From a virus: DNA of 64,000 nt. Positions 40,201 through 47,746 of the stretch are shown piece by piece (within the stretch, counting starts at the first letter, position 1; each line of letters opens with the position of its first letter). The DNA lies in IMG/VR virus record IMGVR_UViG_3300015360_000023, positions 62,001-126,000 of that record. One strand, given 5' to 3'. Under the pieces are notes generated by a model that was given only the letters and a program-made list of their open reading frames with translations, ran no database searches and was not told where the DNA came from. The translations under genes and the position numbers were made by a program.

Positions 40201-41398
40201 CTATTTTGATGCGTATGGGGCTAAAATTGAAGAGGCGGTTAGTGTTAATAATGTTGCCGTTAAATTGTCTTCTCCAGCTAGCAGAATTTTAAGTGTTCAT
40301 CTTAAGTCTGGTGATCCTCGTATTGATTATTTCATGGGCGGCAAGATTGAGATTGATACTCAGCATGCCATCCAGGAAGCAGTTACTAGTACGACTAATA
40401 GTTACGTAACTGTTAGCAAGCCAATCCTGCAAATTATCACCGTTAAAATTGTTGGTGACAAAACTGGTACAGATTATTTTCAGACCGGAACCGTTAGTAG
40501 CGATCAGATGACCATTTACTTGGGAAGAAATCTTCCAGCTAGCAACATGCCATTGATAATTACTTATCAAAGCACCGAAAACAAGAATGTGGATTTAAAT
40601 ACTCAGGTTATTAGATTAAATAGGAAGTTACCTTATCAAAACGCTCACGTTGTGGTTAAGTACATCCCTCAAGGTCTACAGGGTGACCGTATCGCTGTCT
40701 TCAAAGACAAGGCAGGCTACGTCAACTTTGGTATCTCTGCCTCTGGTAAAGACTTCGTAGTGCGCGCACCCACTCGCTGGGCCCGTAACACCTGGCATCG
40801 TGTCAAAGCTTCTTATAAAATTAATGGGGAGCTTGGTTCTGATGAAATGAGACTGTTCCTTGATGGGTATCAGTATACGAACATTGCTTTCGGCTCTAGC
40901 ATCCTATTTGGCAAGTCTCCAATTGTATATGGTTCTGCTCAACCTGGTGCCTTCCAAGGAGCGGATGGGTATACCTTTGTTCAGAGTATCAAATTCAAAG
41001 ACTCAATAAATGATCTATATATTGGAACACAATACACTGGTGAGAACCCGGTCTTTGCCTTATTAGATAATTTTAGAATCAGCACTATTTCTAGGCCAGT
41101 CTATGCGCCGTATGGTGAACCGTTAGACGTCAATTATAGCACTAACTTAAATACAGTCTTCCCAGTTACTGAGGACTTGTTCACTACTTACTTAATGAAT
41201 TTTGACAAAAAGATGGTTCTGAATGATAATTTCGCTATTCTCAAAAACAGAAAGACCGGACTATTTGATTTTTCAGTAAATATTATAGATTCTTTTGGTA
41301 TAGTAAACAGTAGCATTAAGGTACAGGAAGTTTTGGAGAAGTTGATAAAAGTGCTAAAGCCGGCTAACTCCAGGGTATTTATCCAGTATATTAGGTGA
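34244..41398 (+). CDS. Giant baseplate/fibre protein with two LamG-like domains
   Basis: 2384 residues, the largest protein here, beginning two bases after baseplate J. N-terminal 170 residues look like a J-partner (I/P2-type) region, with L-G-A-F-F-R-D-N and S-R-A-L-Y-D-I-G. Two concanavalin/LamG-like regions lie near residues 1062-1305 and 1964-2285; each has a G-T-F/I-E-x-W strand, a W-R/H-x-I/V-x-A-S-W/Y-K strand, and D-E-M-x-L-F-L-D-G. Such domains bind carbohydrates. Other modules shared with baseplate J lie near residue 831 and two twin units near 1330-1500. Probably an outer baseplate arm recognising host glycans. Confidence 0.65.
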   Translation: MVGKLSIINVKVVDNSNIDVTFSSTLTANLITSNVTIVSDTIGAPDSEILNVKVSGALLSITCQPLTPLASYFIIFKSSPLHPFQSLNGDFYLPEDGVNNKYGITAQLDADNPIKNYLGAFFRDNVYKLDDDNTLVAKYIQSLAVVLSRALYDIGQVKNENYLSFTIADERRIRGAGAFDRLDEEGAYSVSRVGRTPTGFAANQTFVFSSFPTFPVTLQKQSSVETLTPNTIDDAGFFDINNLTLNLNKSPVTRVTSVVFTLNTITPVYTYDIERHGYQIKDSRYSQDYGFTYLQLADNQIRLSDQIISDPLFDLTKIIQVEVQYEYKNLGIIVNPASVVVYSSEISPREVLPPIINVFNLAHAPIIDSSNRISTLAGATFDDPNSNTGSTHPAFKFEIPFRFDALPSAPGQYAVDYNTGTVYVYGADLTNDGTGPFPPLATYRYRLVYQSEIDYTYDDDFRDIVALPTGSLVEAPGNVAFSYEEVLVAGIDYEAKLHSEELTERIDNNLVAFNVLRTKHTPITNVFRVYNETSGEIYTINRWSDEKIYFRYNTPPRLVARIAERATFNTIPNEKLFIHTTLVNSSSLKIFQIFLNKNRVVSSTEDGLGAFLNNSLSLTDANVFVSERWYDSEFSQTVNIDKLTIIGEYMVDYLNGVIYCAVSNTQGLEIGTATYKSSDIVPEFPHLIAVDDIYYQISPLNEKNKKFSFTSFDDGIISPELLEIVDEKFLNGFVGAPYQLFSKSVGTFSGTSFISGVTNSVKLVRGLYEHEDLVYSTRPFNFAQSSSSNGFNVTVNSYSKQIFETVQYDGMDYYVNINESVPYLSSNITYDFSVIRVSDGYQLWDNSGTVVPGSSIKLIFSGVNSPALGDQVNVIYSFTINDLSRVIVDYNKGDYFIDYTYLADEIIVSYEYGDNVLDFRRNTNLPTDTNYFVTYKAGALRDALLKNFGTLVNIPELSNFDIDFDRERYREALIAALSSFIQGPTVAAIKNIGKTISHIEPQVIEDAFIDWSLGSSTLYPENLATTGSFDTESVKYGTGIIVNDPGQTIQFPVNSNIRFEEGTFETWTKPKWNGLDNDAHLIFTILKAGLAIPSNEVFVGSSEYHPELVSGSFTLGKLDNALGTPNINKDGVYIYYDKDASGNFYRWYVRVIDGYVVPNSDTYKITIKSDGKFYDNKSLTLPKPSNLSIMSGNTSQSFTLTGGSFGVDAGITFLSDLEHYLLDFGKDKDHSRLSIYKDVSGYMNFRVFDKDGHNFTVSADISAWRYNEIHHIAASWKLNTINGRDEMHLFLDGFEVPNIIKYGQKLQPYLHEKFRTVNPEEIIGLVDKDIVGSVDLVTNLGSNVVTSTLNFGTYDIDIGDNIIIDEVGFSPTGYTITNVSGQALTLSSSMPTTLTNGRFSINRTQFTVTSDIDTAPNIAVTTIPTFLTGADATGTSGSNVITSTLINFATSDVEPGFLIRIDALGFDIYSIVQVSGNTVTIDGPLPANLPATAFAVYSNTETEIPGVRAIRPSYSITKDGYFDNILTISNNVYAGDLILVRTLGLNHKSIRRSYYVWSDGQENVLMTQLPPPISLDEAKITKVILPRTFVGPSNSTLTLGVFVSNNFPGLPTTTSQNGRTLTVTLSGNNTDFTTPVSVVVNGLVGVSVISETVSFTDYGKLDTVNKFLTVNYVQSSAMPIDVLKNAVTIEVKEKYPITYSESSSLAPVVRYSYHMGGGSSLYNDSATSVRDENFLFSGLDIGNYLVIHSPMSVAGFYIITGFSEDRKSLFIESTLQAPAQPLPNFTDGVYQVLSVNDYRSGLQNGYFTLEDGVLPSQPYFLLHGFYELEYDTYTSIRLDASPHSAFLGTDFLGHHQFNGTIDQLKIYSVMLTDTRIGETIPSNQRSITKDFNSLKALRTDINTLMLVNFDSLPLINESKYYTNTNNYKGQFQSSIVINENFGNSLGITNNPIIIENTGILNTKKEGTIEFWVNPLFDSANDPFDRFYFDAYGAKIEEAVSVNNVAVKLSSPASRILSVHLKSGDPRIDYFMGGKIEIDTQHAIQEAVTSTTNSYVTVSKPILQIITVKIVGDKTGTDYFQTGTVSSDQMTIYLGRNLPASNMPLIITYQSTENKNVDLNTQVIRLNRKLPYQNAHVVVKYIPQGLQGDRIAVFKDKAGYVNFGISASGKDFVVRAPTRWARNTWHRVKASYKINGELGSDEMRLFLDGYQYTNIAFGSSILFGKSPIVYGSAQPGAFQGADGYTFVQSIKFKDSINDLYIGTQYTGENPVFALLDNFRISTISRPVYAPYGEPLDVNYSTNLNTVFPVTEDLFTTYLMNFDKKMVLNDNFAILKNRKTGLFDFSVNIIDSFGIVNSSIKVQEVLEKLIKVLKPANSRVFIQYIR

Positions 41399-41406
41399 GA
41401 TAGATT

Positions 41407-44400
41407 ATGACTAAACGCACACCCGTATCCGCACAACAAAACATATGGTCTGATGGTCAACAAGTAGATAATGATGATCTTACTTTAGAACAGCAGTATA
41501 ATGATACTATTGAGTCTTCTACGATCAATAATCATGTTGGCACGGGCGTTCTCCCAGAAGTTTTAGTTCAAAATATCATTTTTGACTCGTCTTTGGCCGC
41601 TGGCGTTCTAGATGGTAAGGCTATTTTTGCTCAAAACCAACCAACTGATAAAAATCTAGGTAATCAACTAGAAGTAAGTCTAGCTCAATCCAAGGCAGCC
41701 AGCCGTAAAGCTGTTAAAGTTGCTATAATTGGGTTAGATTTTCAAAGCAATTTAGAGTTTGAAACCTTTACTTTCAAGGCTAATGAAGCTCAGGTGAGCA
41801 AGAAGCATTTTGCTCAAGTAGTTCTAATTCTATTTAATGATTTTATTGGAGATGATGAACTATCTCTTAATCTAGGTGGGCGAATCCTTATTAAGGAAGC
41901 CCGCCCAATGACACTGTCCAGGTCTCCAATTATGGTGGCTCAGGACGTTCAACCTAATCTATTCTTCCGTGACTTCTTCTTAGATGGGCCGCTATCTTTG
42001 AATGCTCTGCTTCAAGCAGCTCTTCCATTATACAATACTGATACGCTAGATATCTTTACTGGAGATCTTGAAAAGAAACTATTATTGAGTGGTGATGTTA
42101 CTACTCAAATTGGCGAGAAGTTTTTGGCTACTACCAATAACGTTCAGAAGGTTACCCTTTTACTTGCTGTTCGTAACCAAGTAATCGGCAGTGAAACCGA
42201 CTTATCCTGGAACGGCGATTTAGTTGTTAGTATTTATCCACTACAATCTGATGTAGATTGTCCGTCTGATATCGCCCCCACTTTACCTATTGATTTCTCT
42301 CCATCCAATATTCCGGTTGCTCAAATCAGTACAAACTTCGCTTCCTTACAAGCTGCGGGTATCGTTCTTGATTCTGTTCCCCAGCCAGTTGACTTCATTT
42401 TTAGCAACAGCCCTATTGCTAGTGGTAACGTTCTTATCCCTGGGCAATACTACGCGCTAGCTATCAAGAGAAGCGGCTCCGCCAACAAGTGTGACATTAT
42501 GATTGATGTTGGTGATGCTCAAATCGCTAACTCTAGAATCACTACTTTCACAGGATCTCTTTGGGTTGACATTCCTGAACAACAACTTTGGTTTAGGGTA
42601 TGGCACGATGCAGCAAAAATCTCAGACGGCCAAGCTTATGAAGCAGGTCACGGTATTGCTATTGAGAAAACTGCTCAAGATTCTAATACACTTACTACAG
42701 TAGATTATTCTAAAGAACCACTTCAGTTTACTGGAAACGATGTTTTTAGAGCTATCGTAGCTGCCACCACCGAAGAAAGTGTCCCGGTCCCAGATCAAAG
42801 AACTGGTAATCCAGTTCTTACCCGCCAGCAGTTTATTCCAAACGTTACACTATTAAATACAATTGACGTGGCTAATTTGGAGGCTGCTTCCGAGCCATTA
42901 ATCATTGGGGTTATCTCTGATAAAAATAGAAAGTTTTTCGACTCTATTTCCTCTTTGATAAATTCAAAAATTTACAGCGCGACCTTTGTTAAAGATGAAC
43001 TATTAATTAGAATCGTTGATGATGTAACTGACGGCTACAGATATGATACGGGCGTTATTGGTCTTCAAACTAATTTGCTTAATGGAGATTTCATTGGCGC
43101 TAAGTTATTCCCTAACTCTAATAATCCTAACACCTTTTATAGAATCGCTGATGCTAGACTTTGTTCTTACATCTTGGGTGACGTAGACGGTAACGGTATC
43201 ATCGACGAGCACGACTTAGATTTACTAACTTCTTATGTTGGCACTAATCTAACTCTTGGCTTGCCACTTAATACTGTTCTTACTACAGATAACGTAACTA
43301 CTACTTTCACTAACGGTTACATTACGGTTACACAACCATTTACTAATTTATTTAGTGTTACATTCCAATTGATTGAAACTTCTACTGGTACGGTTGTAGC
43401 AAGCGGTTCAGATGGTGTTCTTGTTGCCAATCCAGCCGATCCTCGTTTGGCTCAGTTTACTAGCGCTACGGTTAACTTCAATGTTATCGTCGGTCTAACG
43501 GATTACAAACTAGTTATTATTGCTCCATTGAGTGAACCAAACTACGGCGCATTTGAAATTACTTCAATTGATTCACTCACAGATGTTCTTACTCTTAGAA
43601 AAACCTATCTAACTGGAGATGCTATTGGTGAGATGCTAAGAGCCGATATTGATGGCGACTTCCATATTACTATTAATGATGGGTATTTACTAAGTAGTTA
43701 TATTGACAGGGTTCCGCTAACCATGTCTCCAACCAGCACTTTCCCTGGACCATCAACTAACGCCTACACTAAGATTGGTGTTACTTTCAATGTTCTTAGA
43801 TTTAGACTTGAGACATACATCGATAGAGCTGACGATTATACTAATTTGACTGTTGGAAGATCTGCTAGCATTCATACTACACCAGATATCTTTACCGCCG
43901 ATGGTTATTTCTCATTGCATGACTTTTTAGCCTCTCCGGTTCCAATTACTATCCAAAAGCAACTTACATGGGACGAGTCCTTAATTGTTACTAATAGTAA
44001 TCCAAAGATGGTTCCAAGTGTCTTCACTAATCAATCGGGGTTCATTCAAAATGAATGCCTTGTTGAAGGAATCAATTGTACTATCTATGGTTCTAGACCA
44101 GATTTTGATCCTGGTACTGTAGACTTCTTTGCTCCAAATAATCTAATCATTGGTCAGGGAGAAATTCACAGACCAGATGGAGAGTTTTATAAGGTAGACT
44201 TTGAAGTTGGTACCATTGTTCTAGAAATTCCAGATGGTTTATTCGGTTCTGAAAGAACTGTTAATATCTTGGATGATTTTATTGCAGACTATACTGGTGC
44301 CGGTGCAACTCGTTTAGGATTCCCATCAATGAAGTTTGCTGATTGTTCATTCGTAACAGCAGATGCTTTAGCTAATGATCAATTAAGATTCTCTGTTGCA

Positions 44401-45417
44401 GTTCAGTCTTTCTCTCCAAATACAAATGGAATGAGTGACGACGGCTACTTCGGCGCCATCGTGGACGGCAAGATTGGCGTCTCTATTGATTATGGTACTG
44501 GTTTACTAACTCTAAATTTCACAAACTTATTTGAAGACTCTGTTCTTTCATCACTAAGTACTAAAATTCAAATTCATGTCTTCTTAAAGAAGGGTGGATT
44601 TAACAACCGTCCATTATTCGTAGACTCTGTGAAAGTTCAGAATATGCTAAAGCTTATTTCTGTCTTCTCTGGAGCCAATGATGGCGGACCTTCCGCTTTG
44701 GTTGATTTGAATTCAGACGTAAGTGGTATCCTGCCAATTCTTCACGGTGGTACTGGGCTTAATGCAACTGGATTATTTGGAACTGTCTTAACTAGTACGG
44801 GCAGCGGTCTTAATTATCAATTCGTTAATACTCTAACTAATGTTATTGCGTTTTCTACTGGTATTCCAGATGCTGATAGAGTGCCAAAGACAGATGGTTA
44901 CGGATTACTAGACCCAAGCTTCTATTACAAGCAACCAATGTATATCTGGGGTGTCGCGGGAACTTTCTCAAGCGACGGCTACGCATCCCCATCTGTTATC
45001 GGCGCTTTAACTTTTAGATTCGACAAGTTCATTCTAGAAGGATTATCAGATATTAAAATTGAAGCAATCTTAGAAACAACTAATGCAACTAATGCTGCAC
45101 AGTTACAATTGTATAATGTTAATACTCACAGCTATGTAAATTTGGGCGGAACAGGTAATGCAATTACTACAACTAGTACTTTTCCAACTTTAGTTACATC
45201 TCAAGACATTAAAGCCTTGTTATCATCGGGCGCCACCAATTTCATTTATGAAATTCATTTGAATATGAATCCATCTCCTGGTAACCCTGTCTCCGAGCAA
45301 GCTATCTGCAAGATGTGTCGTTTAGTTATGACTTACAATAATCCAACTACTCCAACTCCTCCAACGGCTCATAGCTGGAACTTCGTACCATATTTGCCTT
45401 CTCCAACCCCAATATAA
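41407..45417 (+). CDS. Giant fibre/baseplate protein with dockerin-like calcium loops
   Basis: 1336 residues. The N-terminus (Q-Q-N-I-W-S-D-G-Q-Q-V-D-N-D-D-L) resembles virion-docking ends. Two EF-hand-like loops of the dockerin type are visible: G-D-V-D-G-N-G-I-I-D-E-H-D-L near residue 591 and D-I-D-G-D-F-H-I-T-I-N-D near 745, each followed by L-L-T/S-S-Y. Between them lies a beta module shared with the other giant proteins. The C-terminal 200 residues include H-G-G-T-G-L, a common phage fibre shaft motif, and end in a compact beta domain. Last gene of the structural block. Confidence 0.6.
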   Translation: MTKRTPVSAQQNIWSDGQQVDNDDLTLEQQYNDTIESSTINNHVGTGVLPEVLVQNIIFDSSLAAGVLDGKAIFAQNQPTDKNLGNQLEVSLAQSKAASRKAVKVAIIGLDFQSNLEFETFTFKANEAQVSKKHFAQVVLILFNDFIGDDELSLNLGGRILIKEARPMTLSRSPIMVAQDVQPNLFFRDFFLDGPLSLNALLQAALPLYNTDTLDIFTGDLEKKLLLSGDVTTQIGEKFLATTNNVQKVTLLLAVRNQVIGSETDLSWNGDLVVSIYPLQSDVDCPSDIAPTLPIDFSPSNIPVAQISTNFASLQAAGIVLDSVPQPVDFIFSNSPIASGNVLIPGQYYALAIKRSGSANKCDIMIDVGDAQIANSRITTFTGSLWVDIPEQQLWFRVWHDAAKISDGQAYEAGHGIAIEKTAQDSNTLTTVDYSKEPLQFTGNDVFRAIVAATTEESVPVPDQRTGNPVLTRQQFIPNVTLLNTIDVANLEAASEPLIIGVISDKNRKFFDSISSLINSKIYSATFVKDELLIRIVDDVTDGYRYDTGVIGLQTNLLNGDFIGAKLFPNSNNPNTFYRIADARLCSYILGDVDGNGIIDEHDLDLLTSYVGTNLTLGLPLNTVLTTDNVTTTFTNGYITVTQPFTNLFSVTFQLIETSTGTVVASGSDGVLVANPADPRLAQFTSATVNFNVIVGLTDYKLVIIAPLSEPNYGAFEITSIDSLTDVLTLRKTYLTGDAIGEMLRADIDGDFHITINDGYLLSSYIDRVPLTMSPTSTFPGPSTNAYTKIGVTFNVLRFRLETYIDRADDYTNLTVGRSASIHTTPDIFTADGYFSLHDFLASPVPITIQKQLTWDESLIVTNSNPKMVPSVFTNQSGFIQNECLVEGINCTIYGSRPDFDPGTVDFFAPNNLIIGQGEIHRPDGEFYKVDFEVGTIVLEIPDGLFGSERTVNILDDFIADYTGAGATRLGFPSMKFADCSFVTADALANDQLRFSVAVQSFSPNTNGMSDDGYFGAIVDGKIGVSIDYGTGLLTLNFTNLFEDSVLSSLSTKIQIHVFLKKGGFNNRPLFVDSVKVQNMLKLISVFSGANDGGPSALVDLNSDVSGILPILHGGTGLNATGLFGTVLTSTGSGLNYQFVNTLTNVIAFSTGIPDADRVPKTDGYGLLDPSFYYKQPMYIWGVAGTFSSDGYASPSVIGALTFRFDKFILEGLSDIKIEAILETTNATNAAQLQLYNVNTHSYVNLGGTGNAITTTSTFPTLVTSQDIKALLSSGATNFIYEIHLNMNPSPGNPVSEQAICKMCRLVMTYNNPTTPTPPTAHSWNFVPYLPSPTPI

Positions 45418-45424
45418 TGCGGAC

Positions 45425-45453
45425 TTGACATGCTCCATTGGCCGCCCTATCTT
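45425..45453 (+). promoter_or_regulatory. Possible sigma-70-type promoter
   Basis: TTGACA at 45425-45430, a 17-base spacer, and TATCTT at 45448-45453. It marks the junction between the virion genes and the accessory island. The predicted start of transcription would fall almost on the ATG at 45462, giving a nearly leaderless message, so chance similarity is a real alternative. Confidence 0.3.
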
Positions 45454-45461
45454 GTGCGACT

Positions 45462-46217
45462 ATGAGTAAATTATCAGCAAAAATTACAGGTCGCCTGGAT
45501 TCGATGTACGGTAAAGAGTCTGTTTTTCGAAAATTTTGTCGCAAGTATTTTGGCCTTCCTTCTGTTATTGAATTAGGGTGGAATGATTGTAATGCGCTTG
45601 AAATGGCTGAGTTCAGTGATGAACCTAAGGGTAAAACCTGGGAAGATTATGATGCCTACATGAAGAAGACATATCCTACTCGTTTCTTCTTTAACAAGAC
45701 GCTCCCTAAGTTTTTACGATACAAGATTTGGTTTAAATTATCGATTCCTGCCGAAAAGATTCGCTATTTCTTGGTTTCTCATTTAATTCCAAGTCGCCGT
45801 TATCATATGCTTGATTTGCGTCAAGAAGGTGGATATCAATATGGCTGGAATGATGTTCCTGAAAAGATGCTCTATGCTATATTCAATCTTCTTGGAGAAT
45901 ATGTTACCAAGGAAGAGCCGCATGATCTGACTCAGTGGTATACTCAGGAACAAATTGATGCTGATGAGGGGCTTACTGCTCAGCAAAATTCAATTCTGGA
46001 AGCCCGAGCCATTCACCACTGGTGGACGGTTGAGCGTAAGGAGAATGAGAAGGAGAGGGCTCGTCTACTGACTCTTTGGGCGGATGCGCGTAAAACCAAA
46101 GATCCTAAAAAAGAAGAATATTGGATTCAGATGCATAAAATGGATGAGGATGCTGAAACAAAAACTGATGAAATGATTGCTCGTCTAATGAAGATTAGAC
46201 GAACTCTTTGGACTTGA
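45462..46217 (+). CDS. Conserved-looking hypothetical protein
   Basis: 251 residues from the ATG at 45462. An in-frame TTG at 45438 would add eight residues; neither start has a good ribosome site. The protein is rich in Trp, Tyr, Lys and Glu, with an aromatic/basic centre (R-Y-K-I-W-F-K-L) and a charged helical C-terminus (about 165-250) of likely coiled coil. No membrane segment or enzyme motif. It opens the island before the glycosyltransferases. Function unknown. Confidence 0.6.
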   Translation: MSKLSAKITGRLDSMYGKESVFRKFCRKYFGLPSVIELGWNDCNALEMAEFSDEPKGKTWEDYDAYMKKTYPTRFFFNKTLPKFLRYKIWFKLSIPAEKIRYFLVSHLIPSRRYHMLDLRQEGGYQYGWNDVPEKMLYAIFNLLGEYVTKEEPHDLTQWYTQEQIDADEGLTAQQNSILEARAIHHWWTVERKENEKERARLLTLWADARKTKDPKKEEYWIQMHKMDEDAETKTDEMIARLMKIRRTLWT

Positions 46218-46230
46218 TATAGAATGGTTT

Positions 46231-47367
46231 ATGAAAGTATGTTGGTATGGCTTCTTAGGCAAGAATCATAGTTGGTCTATCGTTGGGCAAAATATCTCGC
46301 GAGAATTGATAAAGATGGGTCACGAGGTAGATTTATTTTCTACCAATGGTGATTTGTATTTTCCTGATGATCTTCGCCCCTTTCTTAAAGGTACATTGGA
46401 AGAGGGGAAGTCGCTAACCTATGATGAGTATTTAGAGTTTGTAGCCAAGCGTCTTGATGCTACCTATGACATGCAGCTATCTTATACTGCTTTATTGAAT
46501 TTTAGCCGATACTTTGTTCGCGGTAATACAAATAGATTTGGTATCTGGAACTATGAGACTACTGTTCTTCCTAAAGCATTCGCTAAACATGCTCTAGCTG
46601 TAGATAAGATTGTTCCCTCTTCTAATTTTTCTAAAGAAATCTTTACTAAGAATGGAATGCCTGAAGATCAACAGGTTATGATTCCTCATGGAATTCATTT
46701 AGATCGTTTTGAGAATTTGGGCAAGCACCCTTTAAAGACTACGAAGAAGTATAAAGTATTAGCTAATATTGCTCAACCTCATCTACGCAAGAACATCCCT
46801 GGCTTATTAGAGACCTGGGGTAAAGCTTTTACTAAAGCTGATGATGTTTGTTTAGTGATGAAGATCTCTAAGAAGGGTGCCAATGGCATGATGGATGTCT
46901 CGTTTAACGAAATTTTTAATAATTTTCGTACTAAGTATAAAAATCATGCAGAAATCGAAATCATTGACACGTTTCTTGTAGATATTGAACCACTTTACAA
47001 TGCGTGTGACGTGGTTATTACTATGAGCCACGCGGAATGTTTCTGGATGCCTGGCCTGGAGGCCTTCGCTGCTAATAAGGTGGTCATAGCTCCGCGCTAT
47101 GGTGGTCAACTTGACTACATGAATGATGATAACTCAATCTTGATTGATGGTAAACTCATTCGTGCTGACAACCGCATGCAGTATTGGGAGCCTTCTCCTT
47201 ATGCCGCTGTCTTCGATGCAGATACGACTCAAGCCGCAACCAAACTAAAAGATGTAGTTAAGAACTATGGTGATTATCTAAATAAATTTTCTCCAAAGAT
47301 GAAGGAGATTCTTCCAGAATATTCTTGGAAGAGAGTGGCAGAAAGGTTCGTAGAACTATGCCATTGA
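46231..47367 (+). CDS. Glycosyltransferase, GT4-like (GT-B fold)
   Basis: 378 residues. The N-terminus M-K-V-C-W-Y-G-F-L-G opens a Rossmann half with an acceptor loop. The C-terminal half has I-P-H-G-I-H-L-D-R-F, then the donor-site E-x7-E pattern (H-A-E-C-F-W-M-P-G-L-E-A-F-A-A) and P-R-Y-G-G, diagnostic of family 4 retaining glycosyltransferases that use nucleotide-sugars. The acceptor is not predictable. It is the first of three transferases in this island, next to a nucleotide-sugar dehydratase. Confidence 0.85.
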   Translation: MKVCWYGFLGKNHSWSIVGQNISRELIKMGHEVDLFSTNGDLYFPDDLRPFLKGTLEEGKSLTYDEYLEFVAKRLDATYDMQLSYTALLNFSRYFVRGNTNRFGIWNYETTVLPKAFAKHALAVDKIVPSSNFSKEIFTKNGMPEDQQVMIPHGIHLDRFENLGKHPLKTTKKYKVLANIAQPHLRKNIPGLLETWGKAFTKADDVCLVMKISKKGANGMMDVSFNEIFNNFRTKYKNHAEIEIIDTFLVDIEPLYNACDVVITMSHAECFWMPGLEAFAANKVVIAPRYGGQLDYMNDDNSILIDGKLIRADNRMQYWEPSPYAAVFDADTTQAATKLKDVVKNYGDYLNKFSPKMKEILPEYSWKRVAERFVELCH

Positions 47368-47603
47368 ACTATTGGGGTTCAGAGATTGATGAGCAAATCA
47401 TCATTTCTTCAAGGAACACTATAGGTCAATATGAAGAATCATTCGTTGGGGTAATGCCTGTTCGACAAGACATTCAAGTGTTGCCGGCTGATGGGCCAAG
47501 ACAATTAAAACTTGGGTGGAAAGTAAGAGAAGTTGTAGGCGTAAGCGTCATCAACCCTAATGGTGTATTAGCTGGCAGCAAATCAACAATGGTGGGAAAA
47601 TAA
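47358..47603 (+). CDS. Small hypothetical protein
   Basis: 81 residues from the ATG at 47358, overlapping the end of the glycosyltransferase by ten bases; a TTG further left would overlap more and is less likely. Contains Q-Y-E-E-S-F-V-G-V-M-P-V-R-Q-D and a strand-rich C-terminus. No family recognised, no membrane segment. Confidence 0.5.
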   Translation: MPLNYWGSEIDEQIIISSRNTIGQYEESFVGVMPVRQDIQVLPADGPRQLKLGWKVREVVGVSVINPNGVLAGSKSTMVGK

Positions 47604-47604
47604 T

Positions 47605-47739
47605 ATGGCTTGTTATCCAGGGATGTATCATGGGTGGTCTGATTTAACTGATGAGTTACATGATTATATCACCATTACATCTAATAATAGAGTAGTAAAA
47701 AATATGGTATGGCGGGGAGTGCTCCCAGGCATTTATTAA
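47605..47739 (+). CDS. Very small hypothetical protein
   Basis: 44 residues, ATG one base after the previous stop and followed seven bases later by the next gene. Starts M-A-C-Y-P-G-M-Y-H-G-W and ends R-G-V-L-P-G-I-Y. It fills the gap between two genes exactly, which supports translation, but length gives little statistical weight. Function unknown. Confidence 0.4.
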   Translation: MACYPGMYHGWSDLTDELHDYITITSNNRVVKNMVWRGVLPGIY

Positions 47740-47746
47740 GGTCATT

